From an uncultured Clostridia bacterium (GTDB lineage: Bacteria; Bacillota; Clostridia; HGM11514), in contig CAKSKB010000015.1 in the NCBI GenBank assembly GCA_934464705.1, forward strand, positions 1-64,000: a stretch of 64,000 bases of DNA. Reading direction: 5' to 3'. Each line of letters begins with the position of its first letter. Position 1 is the first letter of the stretch. Shown here in pieces: positions 23,678 to 33,033 of this stretch. The translations under genes and the position numbers were made by a program. The notes beneath the pieces were generated by a model. The model was not told where the DNA came from and ran no database searches. It saw only the letters and a list, made by a program, of their open reading frames with translations.

Positions 23678-24651
23678 CGTTCTTCTCTGAAATACGGCAG
23701 CCCAAGGCTTTCGGGCGGCTGATTTTCCTTCTTGTTTCTAACGCTTGTGATTACAAGCACAACAAGAGTTACAACATAAGGAAGCATCTCGAAAATCGGT
23801 GCAAGGCGCCTCGGAATACCGCCGGTATAGCTGTAAGCAATATAGAGTCCGCCGAAAATAAACGAACCGAGTATGCCGACATTCGGCTTCCAGAGTGCGA
23901 AAATAACGAGTGCGATTGCAAGCCAGCCGCGGTCACCGAAGCCGCCGTTCGTCCATGAACCGCCGGTGTAGTCCATAATAAAGTACAGTCCGCCGAGTCC
24001 TGCGATTGCACCGCCGATTACGGTTGCAAGATACTTGTATTTAATTACATTTATGCCGGCAGCGTCAGCCGTTGCAGGATTTTCGCCTACCGCACGGAGA
24101 TGAAGACCGGCACGGGTTTTGTTCAGAAACCATGCGGCAATCAGAGCAATTGCGATTGAAAGATAAACCAGGAAGCCGTAATCAAAAAGAATCTTTCCTA
24201 CAAATCCGAGTTTGTTTGCAAACGGCAGGGTTGTTTTGAAGCAGTCCGCCGAAAACTTAACGGAAAGATTTCCGCCGTCACCGAAGATTTTGGTTATTGT
24301 TCCGCCGAAAAAGTCGCCGAAGCCGATACCGAAGGTAGTCAAAGCAAGACCGGTAACATTCTGGTTCGCACGGAGGGTTATGGTCAAAAAGCTGTAAATA
24401 AGCGCCATAAGCATCGAACCGATAAGCGACGCAAGCAGCGGAATAATAATACAGAGCGCCGGATTCGGAGATTTTGTCGAATGTTCATAAAGATATGCGC
24501 CGAGTATGCCTGCGCTGCCGCCGACATACATTATTCCGGGAATACCGAGATTAAGGTTACCCGATTTTTCGGTAATTATTTCGCCCGTTGAGCCGAAAAG
24601 CAAAGGAACGCCCTGAACAATGGCCTTATTAATAATTGTTGAAACAAGCAT
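23674..24651 (-). CDS. nucleoside ABC transporter permease (NupQ/YufQ type)
   Basis: 325 aa, about eight membrane helices, with GEIITEKSGNLNLGIPGIMY, the characteristic start of this permease class, and GLHLRAVGENPATADAAGIN, the loop that contacts the ATPase. It partners the permease at 24655-25770. AAAGGAGG precedes the ATG. Confidence 0.9.
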   Translation of the reverse strand: MLVSTIINKAIVQGVPLLFGSTGEIITEKSGNLNLGIPGIMYVGGSAGILGAYLYEHSTKSPNPALCIIIPLLASLIGSMLMALIYSFLTITLRANQNVTGLALTTFGIGFGDFFGGTITKIFGDGGNLSVKFSADCFKTTLPFANKLGFVGKILFDYGFLVYLSIAIALIAAWFLNKTRAGLHLRAVGENPATADAAGINVIKYKYLATVIGGAIAGLGGLYFIMDYTGGSWTNGGFGDRGWLAIALVIFALWKPNVGILGSFIFGGLYIAYSYTGGIPRRLAPIFEMLPYVVTLVVLVITSVRNKKENQPPESLGLPYFREER

Positions 24652-24654
24652 TGA

Positions 24655-25770
24655 TTAGTCCTCCTTTACCTTTCGTCTGTTTATTTTGTACCTTACGAAA
24701 AATTCGCTGCCGATAATGAAGAAAAGAATAATACCGGTGAGAATATCCGCAATACTTTCATTAAGCTGAAACGCCGTAAACTGCGTAACGATTTCTGCCG
24801 CTCCCTGTTCAAGAAAGACAATTAAGCCCGACACCAGAATCATAATAAGCGGATTGAATTTTGCAAGCCACGAAACCATAATCGCCGTGAATCCCATACC
24901 TCCGACGATGTCGGCGTTAATTGTGTGATGCGTGCCTGCAACGAGCAGCCAGCCCGTAACGCCGCAGAGGGCGCCGGAAAACGCCATGGTTCTTATAATA
25001 ACCTTTTTAACATTTATGCCGACATATCTTGCGGTATTGCGGCTTTCGCCGACAACCGAAATCTCATAGCCGTGTTTGCTGTATTTAAGGTATATATACA
25101 TTATAACCGTAACAATCGCAACTATGATAATATTGAGAAGATACTTCTGATTTGCAATCCACGGAAACCATCCGCTCATGGTTTTCATGTTGATAATACC
25201 CACATTGCTTGAGTTTTTCGGATTTTCCCATCTCAGAACAAAATATGTTGTGAGCTGCATTGCAACATAGTTCATCATAAGCGTAAAAAGGGTTTCGTTG
25301 GTGTTGAAATAAGCCTTGAAAAACGCCGGAATCAGACCCCATATCATACCGGCCGCGATACTTGCGGCAGCCATAACGATAAGCATTACGATGTTGTTCG
25401 GGAACTTATCCGCAAAATAAATCATAATTGCCGCAGAAACAATACAACCGACAAGCGCCTGTCCTTCCGCACCGATGTTCCAGAATTTCATTTTGAAAGC
25501 CGGGGTAACCGCAAGCGAAATGCAAAGCAGCATGGCAAGGTTCTGAACAGCCTTCCACAAATTTCTCTCGGTTGCGAAGCTGCCGTCAACCATCGTTTTG
25601 AAGAACTGAAGCGGATTAATACCGGTAAGAAGCACGATAACAAGTGAGCACACAAGCAGCGCCGCTGCGATTGCAATAATTCTTACAAGCCAGGATTTAA
25701 GCATCGGCATATCGTCGCGCTTAACCACCTGAAGCCTTGGTTCGTGCACATGAATATCCTTATTCTGCAT
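24655..25770 (-). CDS. nucleoside ABC transporter permease (NupP/YufP type)
   Basis: 371 aa, multiple membrane helices. KMKFWNIGAEGQALVGCI and GYEISVVGESRNTARYVGIN are typical of the BMP-linked permease family. The start overlaps the end of the ATPase gene by 11 bases and has AGGAGG upstream. It forms the heterodimeric channel with the next permease. Confidence 0.9.
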   Translation of the reverse strand: MQNKDIHVHEPRLQVVKRDDMPMLKSWLVRIIAIAAALLVCSLVIVLLTGINPLQFFKTMVDGSFATERNLWKAVQNLAMLLCISLAVTPAFKMKFWNIGAEGQALVGCIVSAAIMIYFADKFPNNIVMLIVMAAASIAAGMIWGLIPAFFKAYFNTNETLFTLMMNYVAMQLTTYFVLRWENPKNSSNVGIINMKTMSGWFPWIANQKYLLNIIIVAIVTVIMYIYLKYSKHGYEISVVGESRNTARYVGINVKKVIIRTMAFSGALCGVTGWLLVAGTHHTINADIVGGMGFTAIMVSWLAKFNPLIMILVSGLIVFLEQGAAEIVTQFTAFQLNESIADILTGIILFFIIGSEFFVRYKINRRKVKED

Positions 25771-27307
25771 CGCCTTCCACCTCCTGAGATTTTGTCATAA
25801 GAAGCCCTATCTGCTCTTTAGTTGCGTTTCTTGCGTCGACCGTACCGCTTATTTTGCCGCCGCTTATAACCATAATGCGGTCGCAGAGTTCCAGAAGAAC
25901 ATCCAGGTCCTCGCCGACAAAAATAACCGCAACGCCTTTTTTCTTCTGCTGATTAAGAAGATTGTAGATTGTATATGACGAATTGATGTCAAGTCCTCTT
26001 ACGGGGTATGCCGCCATAAGCACCGTCGGTGAAGCAGCAATTTCGCGCCCTACAAGCACCTTCTGAACATTACCGCCCGAAAGCCTTCTTACGGGAGTGT
26101 TTGCACTCGGGGTTACAACCTCAAGCTGTTCGATAATCTCATCTGCAAGGTTCTTGGGCGCTTTTCTTTCCAGGAACATCGTTTTGCCCTTTCGGTAGCT
26201 TCTGAGCATCATGTTATCAACAATGTCCATGTTGCCGACAAGCCCCATGCCGAGCCTGTCCTCGGGTACAAACGAAAGCCTTACACCGAGTTCTCTGATT
26301 TCAAGGGGAGTTTTATCTCTCAAATTTTCAACATTTCCGTTTTTTGGATTATGATAAATAATCTCGCCTCCGGAAAGCTTCTGAAGCCCTGCTATTGCCT
26401 CCAGAAGTTCCCTCTGACCGCTCCCGGCAATACCGGCAATACCCAGTATTTCGCCCGACCGTGCTGTAAACGAAACATTTTTAAGCAGCGCCGCACCGTC
26501 ACGGCTGAAGCAATTTATATCCTTAATTACAAGCCTGTCCTGAGGATTTTCCGGCTCGCTTCTCTCGATATTAAGCGATATTTTTTTGCCTACCATCATT
26601 TCGGTAAGCTCGCTTTCGCTTGTTTCGGAGGTATTGACCGTACCTATGTATTCGCCTTTTCTCAGAACCGAAACACGGTCCGAGAGTGCCATAACCTCGT
26701 TGAGCTTATGAGTAATAATAACAATTGCCTTGCCGTCATCACGCATACGCCTGAGTATGCTGAACAGCTTTTTGATTTCCTGCGGGGTCAGCACCGCGGT
26801 AGGCTCATCCAAAATCAGAATATCCGCACCGCGGTAAAGAACCCTGATAATTTCAACTGTCTGTTTTTCGGAAACGGACATTTCATATATTTTTTTGTCC
26901 GGGTCGATATTAAAACCGTATCTGTCACCGATTTCCTTTACCCGTTTTGCCGCGGACTTCATGTTAAATCCGTTTTTGTCATCAAGTCCGAGAACGACAT
27001 TCTGTGCTGCCGAAAATACATCAACAAGCTTGAAATGCTGATGAATCATACCGATTTTAAGGTCGAAAGCGTCTTTCGGCGAGCGTATAACAACCTCCTC
27101 GCCGTTGACGAAAATCTGACCCTCGTCCGGAAAATATATTCCCGAAATCATATTCATAAGCGTTGTTTTACCGCTGCCGTTTTCCCCGAGAATCGAAAGA
27201 ATCTCGCCCTTTTTAACGGTAAGGCACACATCACGGTTGGCAACAACGCTCCCGAACCTTTTTGTGATATTTTTCAGTTCGATAGCCACATTATTACTCA
27301 CAGTCAT
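25760..27307 (-). CDS. nucleoside ABC transporter, duplicated ATP-binding protein (NupO/YufO type)
   Basis: 515 aa with two ABC domains. The first has Walker A GENGSGKTT, Walker B ILILDEPTAVL and a degenerate signature SVSEKQ. The second has AGIAGSGQRELLEAIAGLQ in place of a normal Walker A, with signature RLSGGNVQKVLVGRE. This asymmetric double-ATPase form is typical of sugar/nucleoside importers. It sits 125 bases after bmpA, separated by a terminator, so readthrough should set its lower level. Confidence 0.92.
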   Translation of the reverse strand: MTVSNNVAIELKNITKRFGSVVANRDVCLTVKKGEILSILGENGSGKTTLMNMISGIYFPDEGQIFVNGEEVVIRSPKDAFDLKIGMIHQHFKLVDVFSAAQNVVLGLDDKNGFNMKSAAKRVKEIGDRYGFNIDPDKKIYEMSVSEKQTVEIIRVLYRGADILILDEPTAVLTPQEIKKLFSILRRMRDDGKAIVIITHKLNEVMALSDRVSVLRKGEYIGTVNTSETSESELTEMMVGKKISLNIERSEPENPQDRLVIKDINCFSRDGAALLKNVSFTARSGEILGIAGIAGSGQRELLEAIAGLQKLSGGEIIYHNPKNGNVENLRDKTPLEIRELGVRLSFVPEDRLGMGLVGNMDIVDNMMLRSYRKGKTMFLERKAPKNLADEIIEQLEVVTPSANTPVRRLSGGNVQKVLVGREIAASPTVLMAAYPVRGLDINSSYTIYNLLNQQKKKGVAVIFVGEDLDVLLELCDRIMVISGGKISGTVDARNATKEQIGLLMTKSQEVEGDAE

Positions 27308-27378
27308 ACCCCCAAGTAAATTAATTGCGATTGCCTTTTATGAAATCAAAAAGCAATTTTTGAGTTCGTAAAAAGCAA

Positions 27379-27413
27379 GCAAAAGCCAGAACAAAACCGT
27401 TTCTGGCTTTTGC
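27379..27413 (-). terminator. internal attenuating terminator between bmpA and the ATPase gene
   Basis: GCAAAAGCCAGAA pairs perfectly with TTCTGGCTTTTGC around a 9-base loop, with T-rich sequence after it on the minus strand. It would give more binding protein than membrane components. Confidence 0.75.
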
Positions 27414-27432
27414 AAAGCTTTAAATCAGCTTA

Positions 27433-28647
27433 TTATTTTGTTGTGATACCGTCGATATCGATGTCGAAGTAAGGTGCGCTTCTGTACTCGGATTCATGGA
27501 AGTAACCGTCGGAAACAACCTCTGTATCGGGTTCATAGTTTTCGTCGGAATCAACATCAGCCTTGTAGGAATCAAGCTTCTTGCCGCCTACGGTAAATGT
27601 ATCGGTATCGAATACCTTGATTTCGCCGGAAACAATCTTAGCCTTAACTTCGTCAAGCTTTTCCTGAGTTCCCTCAGCCGCTACCTTGTCGTTAAGACCG
27701 ATAAGCTGAACAACATCATCCTTAATGCCGCCGCAGAAATCCTGAGTGATTTCGGTGCCGTTTATCTTAGCGTTAATGATGTGTTCGAAGTAAGGTTCCC
27801 AGTTAATCTTGGAAGAAATGAGTGCTGTGTTCGGACCCCAATCTCTTGTGTCGAGGTTGTAAGCAACATTCGGAACACCTGCTTCTTCACAAGCCTTAGG
27901 AGCACCTTCGGAGTCTGCATGCTGAGAAATAAGAACGCAGCCGTCCTGAATAAGAGCGTTAGCGGTTTCTTTTTCAGCAGCTATATCGAACCATGAGTTT
28001 GTATACTTAACTTCCATTGTAACGGAAGGGCATACATAGCGAGCGCCGAGGAAGAAGGATGTAAGACCGGACTTAACCTCTGCATAAGGATGAGCGCCTA
28101 CATAACCCATAAGAGCCTGGTCTGCCGTGATTTTGCCTCCGTCAATCATTTCGTTGATTTTAAGACCTGCAGCAACACCTGCAAGGAATCTGCCTTCATA
28201 AATGGAAGCAAATGCATTGTAGAAGTTAGCAAGCTTTTCTGTATGAGCCTTTGTACCTGTTGCATGGCAGAAGGTAACATCGGGATATTCTTTAGCTGCC
28301 TGAATCATGAAATCTTCATGACCGAAGCTGTCTGCAAAGATAAGTGTGCAGCCCTTGTCAGCAAGGTCTGCTGCTGCTTCGTAGCATTCCTGACCCTCGG
28401 GAACATTTGTTTTGAACAGAACCTGATCATCGGAAAGACCGAGAGATTTCTTTGCAGCGTTTGCTGCGTCAATGAAATTCTTGTCATAAGTTGAGTTCTC
28501 GTCGTGAAGGAAAATGAAGCCTACTTTAATATCGCTTTTGCTTTCCTTGCCGGAATCCTTTTTGGAAGCTGTGCCCCCGCCTTCTCCGCATGCTGCCAAT
28601 GAAAAAATCATAACCGCAGTAAGAAGTAATGCCAAAATCTTTTTCAT
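27433..28647 (-). CDS. BMP-family nucleoside-binding lipoprotein
   Basis: 404 aa from ATG 28647. Signal peptide MKKILALLLTAVMIFSLAAC with lipobox Cys20. BMP/Med domain motifs include KVGFIFLHDENSTYDKNFID, ADKGCTLIFADSFGHEDFM and QHADSEGAPKACEEAGV. It is the extracellular substrate receptor of the adjacent ABC importer; the guanine-type riboswitch upstream points to purine nucleosides as substrate. Confidence 0.92.
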   Translation of the reverse strand: MKKILALLLTAVMIFSLAACGEGGGTASKKDSGKESKSDIKVGFIFLHDENSTYDKNFIDAANAAKKSLGLSDDQVLFKTNVPEGQECYEAAADLADKGCTLIFADSFGHEDFMIQAAKEYPDVTFCHATGTKAHTEKLANFYNAFASIYEGRFLAGVAAGLKINEMIDGGKITADQALMGYVGAHPYAEVKSGLTSFFLGARYVCPSVTMEVKYTNSWFDIAAEKETANALIQDGCVLISQHADSEGAPKACEEAGVPNVAYNLDTRDWGPNTALISSKINWEPYFEHIINAKINGTEITQDFCGGIKDDVVQLIGLNDKVAAEGTQEKLDEVKAKIVSGEIKVFDTDTFTVGGKKLDSYKADVDSDENYEPDTEVVSDGYFHESEYRSAPYFDIDIDGITTK

Positions 28648-28715
28648 CACTGAAACTCCTCTCGCCACATGGGCAAAATTAAATTTTTATGTAAATTAAA
28701 TTTACATCAAAGAAA

Positions 28716-28744
28716 CAAAAAAGGACTATCCGATGGATAGCCGC
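28716..28744 (-). terminator. riboswitch expression-platform terminator
   Basis: Minus strand GGCTATCC/GGATAGTCC stem with ATC loop and a run of six T. It lies between the aptamer and bmpA, as expected for premature termination when guanine binds. A second strong hairpin (CATCGCAGC/GCTGCGGTG) sits between aptamer and terminator. Confidence 0.75.
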
Positions 28745-28793
28745 CAATATAAAACGCAAGAAACCACCGCAGCCGCTGCGATGTTTTCTATTC

Positions 28794-28867
28794 CCAATAG
28801 TCGCAGCATATTATTAATTTGGCGCCGCGGTAGAAACTTTTGGACCCTTTTCCCAAAATTATATTGG
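28794..28867 (-). ncRNA. guanine-type purine riboswitch aptamer with enlarged L3
   Basis: On the minus strand P1 is CCAATA/TATTGG, P2 TTTTGG/CCAAAA with loop AAAAGGG, then the invariant J2/3 GTTTCTACC, P3 CGCGGC/GCTGCG, and J3/1 GACTAT. The C before TAT is the guanine-specifying position. L2 ends in GG and L3 begins CC, as needed for the kissing pair, but L3 is about 14 bases instead of 7. It controls the nucleoside transporter operon. Confidence 0.85.
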
Positions 28868-28896
28868 CAAATATTCAAAATTCAATCAACGCCTAC

Positions 28897-28925
28897 AGTA
28901 TAACACAGTTTAATACAAATGTCAA
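28897..28925 (-). promoter_or_regulatory. promoter of the riboswitch-bmpA operon
   Basis: Minus-strand TTGACA (28920-28925), 17-base spacer, TATACT (28897-28902), about 30 bases before the aptamer. Confidence 0.75.
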
Positions 28926-29010
28926 CACAATTCGGCGATTTTTTTCAATTTTAAAACTAATTACAATATTATCATTATATTACGAATACTTTTCCGTACT
29001 ATTTCACAAA

Positions 29011-29640
29011 TCACACATTGTCCGGCAAAAAAGTTGTGCAGCCGCCCAGGAACTCATTAAAGCCATAGGTTTTAAGCGTAAGGATTCCGTCATCAAGTGA
29101 AAATTCCGACACCGAAGAATTTGCCGGCCACGGTGTTTCCTGCACGGATTGACCGAGAGCGTATGCAGCGGAAGCCCTTATGGGAGTTGCGTGGGTAAAC
29201 ACGCAGATTGTCTGCCCGTCGCATTTTTCCGCAGCCGAAACCAAAGCGTCAGCCACTCTTTTCTGAAGCGCCTTAACGCTTTCTCCGCCGGGGCACACGG
29301 CGTCATCCATGGAATTATGCCATATATCAAAACTTTCCGGAAACTGTTTTTCAATATCTTCAAATTTACGGCCGCCCCAGCTGCCTGCGTCTATTTCACG
29401 GAAACCGGCAATTTTTTCAACGGGCTTACCGATTATTTTCCCGAGAGCACTGCCGGTCATGTACGCTCTGTCAAGGTCACTCGAAAAAAGCCTGTCCGGG
29501 TGTTTTTCCTTAAGATAACCGGCGCAAAGTTCCGCCTGGCGAAGCCCCAGTTCGCTCAGCGGAGAGTTGATTATTCCGGTAAATGTACCGGCAATATTGC
29601 TCAGGCTCTGCCCGTGGCGCACCATAAATATCCTTGTCAT
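29011..29640 (-). CDS. histidine phosphatase (phosphoglycerate mutase-like) family protein
   Basis: 209 aa from ATG 29640 with GGGGTGA upstream. RIFMVRHGQSLSN has the phospho-accepting RHG motif. RLFSSDLDRAYMTGSALGKI, FREIDAGSWGGRKFEDIEKQ and CVFTHATPIRASAAYALG (second catalytic His) complete the family pattern. It could be an alpha-ribazole phosphatase or a sugar-phosphatase; substrate is not predictable. It overlaps no gene but is the last member of the dnaD-dnaI unit. Confidence 0.85.
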   Translation of the reverse strand: MTRIFMVRHGQSLSNIAGTFTGIINSPLSELGLRQAELCAGYLKEKHPDRLFSSDLDRAYMTGSALGKIIGKPVEKIAGFREIDAGSWGGRKFEDIEKQFPESFDIWHNSMDDAVCPGGESVKALQKRVADALVSAAEKCDGQTICVFTHATPIRASAAYALGQSVQETPWPANSSVSEFSLDDGILTLKTYGFNEFLGGCTTFLPDNV

Positions 29641-29648
29641 TTTAAGAA

Positions 29649-30614
29649 TCACCCCAAAATTTTCTTCGCCCGTATGTCCTCGCCGTAGAGCTTTAAAAGC
29701 TCATATTCGCCCACAATCCTTGACTGAACCCTCACCCCGTACGGTTTTTCAAGCTCATCGATTTTAAGATTTGTGCTTATAACGGTGCTTAAATTTCTTA
29801 TAAGACGGTTATTGATAATATCAAACATCACCGCAGATGTGAAAGACGAAGGAAATTCCGTCCCGAGGTCATCAATAATAAGCACAGGAACATTATAATA
29901 AAGGCTTGTTTTTTCCGTATTTTCGGCATAACGGAACTTCTGTTCCTCCATTTCGGTGATAATGTTATATGCAGTCTGATAAAGCACCGAAACGCCTTTG
30001 GCAATAAGTGCATTTGCAATACAGCTGCAAAGAAATGTTTTGCCGAGCCCCGAATCGCCGAAAAGATAAAGATTTTTGCCCTGCTTATACTCATCTTTTT
30101 CCGCAAAACCCCTGCATTTTGAAAGAATAATGCCGGCATTTTTTGAAGGCGACATAAACTCCCCGTACGGTTCATTTGAATAAAAATCAAGCCTGAACTT
30201 ATCGAAAGTCTGCTCCTTCATAACCTCGGAAAGATTAGAATATTCAAACAGATATTTAATTCTTTTGGCTTTGTAGCACTCGCACGGGGTTGCCATAATA
30301 AAGCCGGTATCGCAGCATTTGGGGCAGGTGTAGACAGCCGTCGTATAGTCCTCCGGAAAACCGTTTTTGCGAAGGAGTGCACCGCGTGCGTCGAGAACCC
30401 TGTCAACCTCCGCTTTGACGGAATCGACATCGATTTTTCTGTCCGAAAATGCCCGTATCATTTTATCCCTGAGTTCATAAAGCTTTTTGTCGGCGTCCGC
30501 AATTCTCGGAATTTTTGAATAAATCTCCTCAACTCTTCTTTTGCGGATCATCTCGTTGTTTTGGCGGATACGGCTGTATTCCTCCTCGATTTTCTGACCG
30601 ATAGAAGCGCTCAT
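29649..30614 (-). CDS. DnaI/DnaC-like replicative helicase loader
   Basis: 321 aa. The N-terminal region contains a zinc-binding-like cluster (YTCPKCCDTGFIMATPCEC). The AAA+ domain follows with Walker A LFGDSGLGKTFLC, Walker B VPVLIIDDLGTE and sensor region LSTVISTNLKIDELEKPYGV. It loads DnaB helicase at origins and restart sites. It overlaps the dnaD gene by 4 bases. Confidence 0.92.
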   Translation of the reverse strand: MSASIGQKIEEEYSRIRQNNEMIRKRRVEEIYSKIPRIADADKKLYELRDKMIRAFSDRKIDVDSVKAEVDRVLDARGALLRKNGFPEDYTTAVYTCPKCCDTGFIMATPCECYKAKRIKYLFEYSNLSEVMKEQTFDKFRLDFYSNEPYGEFMSPSKNAGIILSKCRGFAEKDEYKQGKNLYLFGDSGLGKTFLCSCIANALIAKGVSVLYQTAYNIITEMEEQKFRYAENTEKTSLYYNVPVLIIDDLGTEFPSSFTSAVMFDIINNRLIRNLSTVISTNLKIDELEKPYGVRVQSRIVGEYELLKLYGEDIRAKKILG

Positions 30615-31567
30615 CGGGATTCCTCCTCATTCATAAGCCTGCGCATAGCCGCCTTTTCAACCGCCGAACCGTCAACACCCTTTTGCGAAGAGTTGTTGAA
30701 CTTGTTGGCTTTTCTTGCAGCTCTGCCGCTCATGTCATTTTTTATCTTTTCTTCGGTCACAAGCCCCTTTTTGTGCCAGTTTGCGAGGATTGTGTTAAGG
30801 TAAGCCCATGTAAGCTTGCCGGTATTAATCATCGTCTGGTCATATGCTATGGCGATAGCCTCGGGCGCAAAACCGAATTCTTTTGTCCAGCGGTCGATAT
30901 ATTTTCTTTCGCTGTCGGTAAACTTCCGTTCAAGCGGAATACCGAGGACCTTTTTAAGCCTGCCCTCCGCTCTTTTCTGAAGTTCGTTTCTTTTACAGTA
31001 ATCCTCAACCGCTTCGGGCGTATCAATGCCCTTTTCCTTCCATGAGATACCCACTTTTTCGATATACTTTACGCTTGTTTTGCCGTCGTTTTGGCAATAC
31101 TGCGAAAGCATCATAATCACATCAGCCGGAAGCCCAAGTTCACTGTAAAGCCAGCAAAGCGAGCCAAGTTCGCTTGGGGTAAGGGTTCTTCCGAAAAGAC
31201 CCTGAACATAATCGTTTATATCGCGAAGTTCCTTGTTGCCGCTTAACAGTTCGGCAATATCCGCCCTCGACGGACGCCTTGAACCGCTTTCCTTCTTTTC
31301 GTCCGGTTTATGGCGGACCGCAAGAAGCGTTATTCCGTCCCCGTTCTCCGCGATACCGCACTTTTCCCAGTATTTCCATGCCTTTATTACATCAGACTCA
31401 AGGATTTTAAGGCGTTCCGCAATCTCCGCATTTGACAGTTCCTCGCCCGCATGGGCAAGGGCATAGATGTAAATCCTGACAAATTCGGCGTTTGCGTCAG
31501 GCAGATACTCGTTTATAAATATATCGGAAACCGCCGTGTGTGCCGCATCGTTTGAAATCTTAGGCAT
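30611..31567 (-). CDS. DnaD-domain replication protein
   Basis: 318 aa from ATG 31567. The N-terminal winged helix has VRIYIYALAHAGEELSNAEI and DVIKAWKYWEKCGI. Two C-terminal DnaD domains follow (TPSELGSLCWLYSELGLP and FTDSERKYIDRWTKEFGFAP, the second ending WAYLNTILANWHKKGL). DnaD proteins remodel DNA and recruit the helicase loader, which is encoded next. It overlaps the sensor-like gene by 8 bases. Confidence 0.9.
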   Translation of the reverse strand: MPKISNDAAHTAVSDIFINEYLPDANAEFVRIYIYALAHAGEELSNAEIAERLKILESDVIKAWKYWEKCGIAENGDGITLLAVRHKPDEKKESGSRRPSRADIAELLSGNKELRDINDYVQGLFGRTLTPSELGSLCWLYSELGLPADVIMMLSQYCQNDGKTSVKYIEKVGISWKEKGIDTPEAVEDYCKRNELQKRAEGRLKKVLGIPLERKFTDSERKYIDRWTKEFGFAPEAIAIAYDQTMINTGKLTWAYLNTILANWHKKGLVTEEKIKNDMSGRAARKANKFNNSSQKGVDGSAVEKAAMRRLMNEEESR

Positions 31568-32612
31568 CTTTTTCACCGTTCCTCTTCTCACGGATATCAA
31601 ACAGCTCCGAGTCATAATTAAGGTCAGGGTGAACCGCTTCGGAGCAAAGCGTTCCCGCATCCTTTTTGATTGGTATTTCTATAATAAAGCATGCCCCGTC
31701 GCATATAGTATCAAATGAGATTGTGCCGCCGTTAAGTTCAATGCACTTTTCGGCAAACTCAACGGCAAGTCTGCGGGTATCCGGCTGCGGTTTTTTATCG
31801 CGGCAGTAAGTAGCCGTAAGATTAAATATATCTCTTACCATTTCGATATATTTTCCGCCGAAGTGATTGATTATCCTCAAAACAGCGTTGCTGTGACTGA
31901 CCGAAACATCAATGTCTATTTCGCATGCGCCGCCGGCATAGTACAGAGAAGTTGACAAAATATTGACAATAGCTCTGCGGAGCATATCGAAATCCGCCAA
32001 CAAAACGAGTTCTTCTCTGCCCCTGAAGTTGATGTGAATACGGTCGTCACAGAAATAAGCAAGTATACCGTGAACCAGTATTTTTACGAGCATAACCAAA
32101 TCCAGCAGTTCTTTTTTCGGTATTAATGTTCCATCCTCAGCTTTGGCTAAGCCGATGCAGTTTGTCATGGCTTTTGAAAGTTCTGTCACATTGGCTTTTA
32201 TATTATTCAGGGTTCTGGTATCCCTTTTTTCGGGATCCTTCATCATAATACCCACACTTGTGTCAATCATGGAAACGAAGCATTTTAATTCCCCGACAAG
32301 ATCTCCCAGTTCATCCCTGCAGAAGGAATAATTCATATCAGACACCTGTATCCCGTTAAAAACGAAGGTGAAATTCTCGCCGTATTCAGCCGAACAGTAC
32401 AGGTCATAATACTTGTTTTTTCTGTAAATTCTTATTCTTTCATCGACGAAATTTTCTTTTGCAGAAAACTTCGACCAAACAGGATGCCCCTCAAAAGAGG
32501 TCTTGAGATTATTCTCACGGATATATTCCGAAGCCGAAGAATTGACATATTTTATATTAAAATCGCTGTCGGTAATGACAACACCGACGGAATTAATCAT
32601 TGCCTTACCCAT
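31560..32612 (-). CDS. PAS-containing sensor-kinase-like protein lacking a clear phospho-acceptor His
   Basis: 350 aa from ATG 32612 (GAGGTG upstream). An N-terminal PAS-like domain has MINSVGVVITDSDFNIKYVN. A helical region around residues 125-180 (GDLVGELKCFVSMIDTSVGI) occupies the dimerisation position but has no H-box histidine. The C-terminal HATPase-like domain has an N-box (LRRAIVNILSTSLYYAGG) but weak G-boxes. It may be a degenerate kinase or ATP-binding sensor. No membrane segment. It lies inside a housekeeping operon and has no response-regulator neighbour. Confidence 0.6.
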   Translation of the reverse strand: MGKAMINSVGVVITDSDFNIKYVNSSASEYIRENNLKTSFEGHPVWSKFSAKENFVDERIRIYRKNKYYDLYCSAEYGENFTFVFNGIQVSDMNYSFCRDELGDLVGELKCFVSMIDTSVGIMMKDPEKRDTRTLNNIKANVTELSKAMTNCIGLAKAEDGTLIPKKELLDLVMLVKILVHGILAYFCDDRIHINFRGREELVLLADFDMLRRAIVNILSTSLYYAGGACEIDIDVSVSHSNAVLRIINHFGGKYIEMVRDIFNLTATYCRDKKPQPDTRRLAVEFAEKCIELNGGTISFDTICDGACFIIEIPIKKDAGTLCSEAVHPDLNYDSELFDIREKRNGEKDA

Positions 32613-33033
32613 TGTACACCTCGCTGATTTCCGACAGAAGCTCATAAAGGCGTTCAAATCCGCCCTTCAGGTATAAATAACCCACAAGCGACTCAAACCC
32701 CGTTGCGCGGTGATAATCACCCACATCCGCATTTTTCGGAACGGTACCGGGTTTAGCGTTTCTTCCGCGCTTAAAAATGCGCAGTTCTTCTTCTGTCAGT
32801 CTGTTTTCAAGTTTTTTTATAATTTCGCTCTGCGCCGCAGCGCTGACATAGTGCTTTGAAAGCCTGTGCAGTTCATTTACGGGGAGATTACCCTGTTTTA
32901 TAAGGTTTGTTCTGATAAAGACCTCGTAAACGGCGTCACCTATGTATGCCAAAAGAAGCGGAGAATACTCCTCCGGCTTCTTTTTTTGCTGTGAAATTAA
33001 GCTTTCAAGCAGTTCATTCATATTCTTTTCCAC
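32605..33033 (-). CDS. mrnC: Mini-ribonuclease 3
   Basis: 142 aa. RNase III catalytic fold without a double-strand RNA-binding domain: LLLAYIGDAVYEVFIRTNLI, LHRLSKHYVSAAAQSEII, FKRGRNAKPGTVPKNADVGD and FESLVGYLYLKGGFERL. It matures 23S rRNA in Firmicutes. A GTG at 33033 with GGGAG close by is a possible start; the ATG at 33021 is an alternative. Its usual neighbour cysS lies immediately upstream. Confidence 0.92.
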   Translation of the reverse strand: MEKNMNELLESLISQQKKKPEEYSPLLLAYIGDAVYEVFIRTNLIKQGNLPVNELHRLSKHYVSAAAQSEIIKKLENRLTEEELRIFKRGRNAKPGTVPKNADVGDYHRATGFESLVGYLYLKGGFERLYELLSEISEVYNG

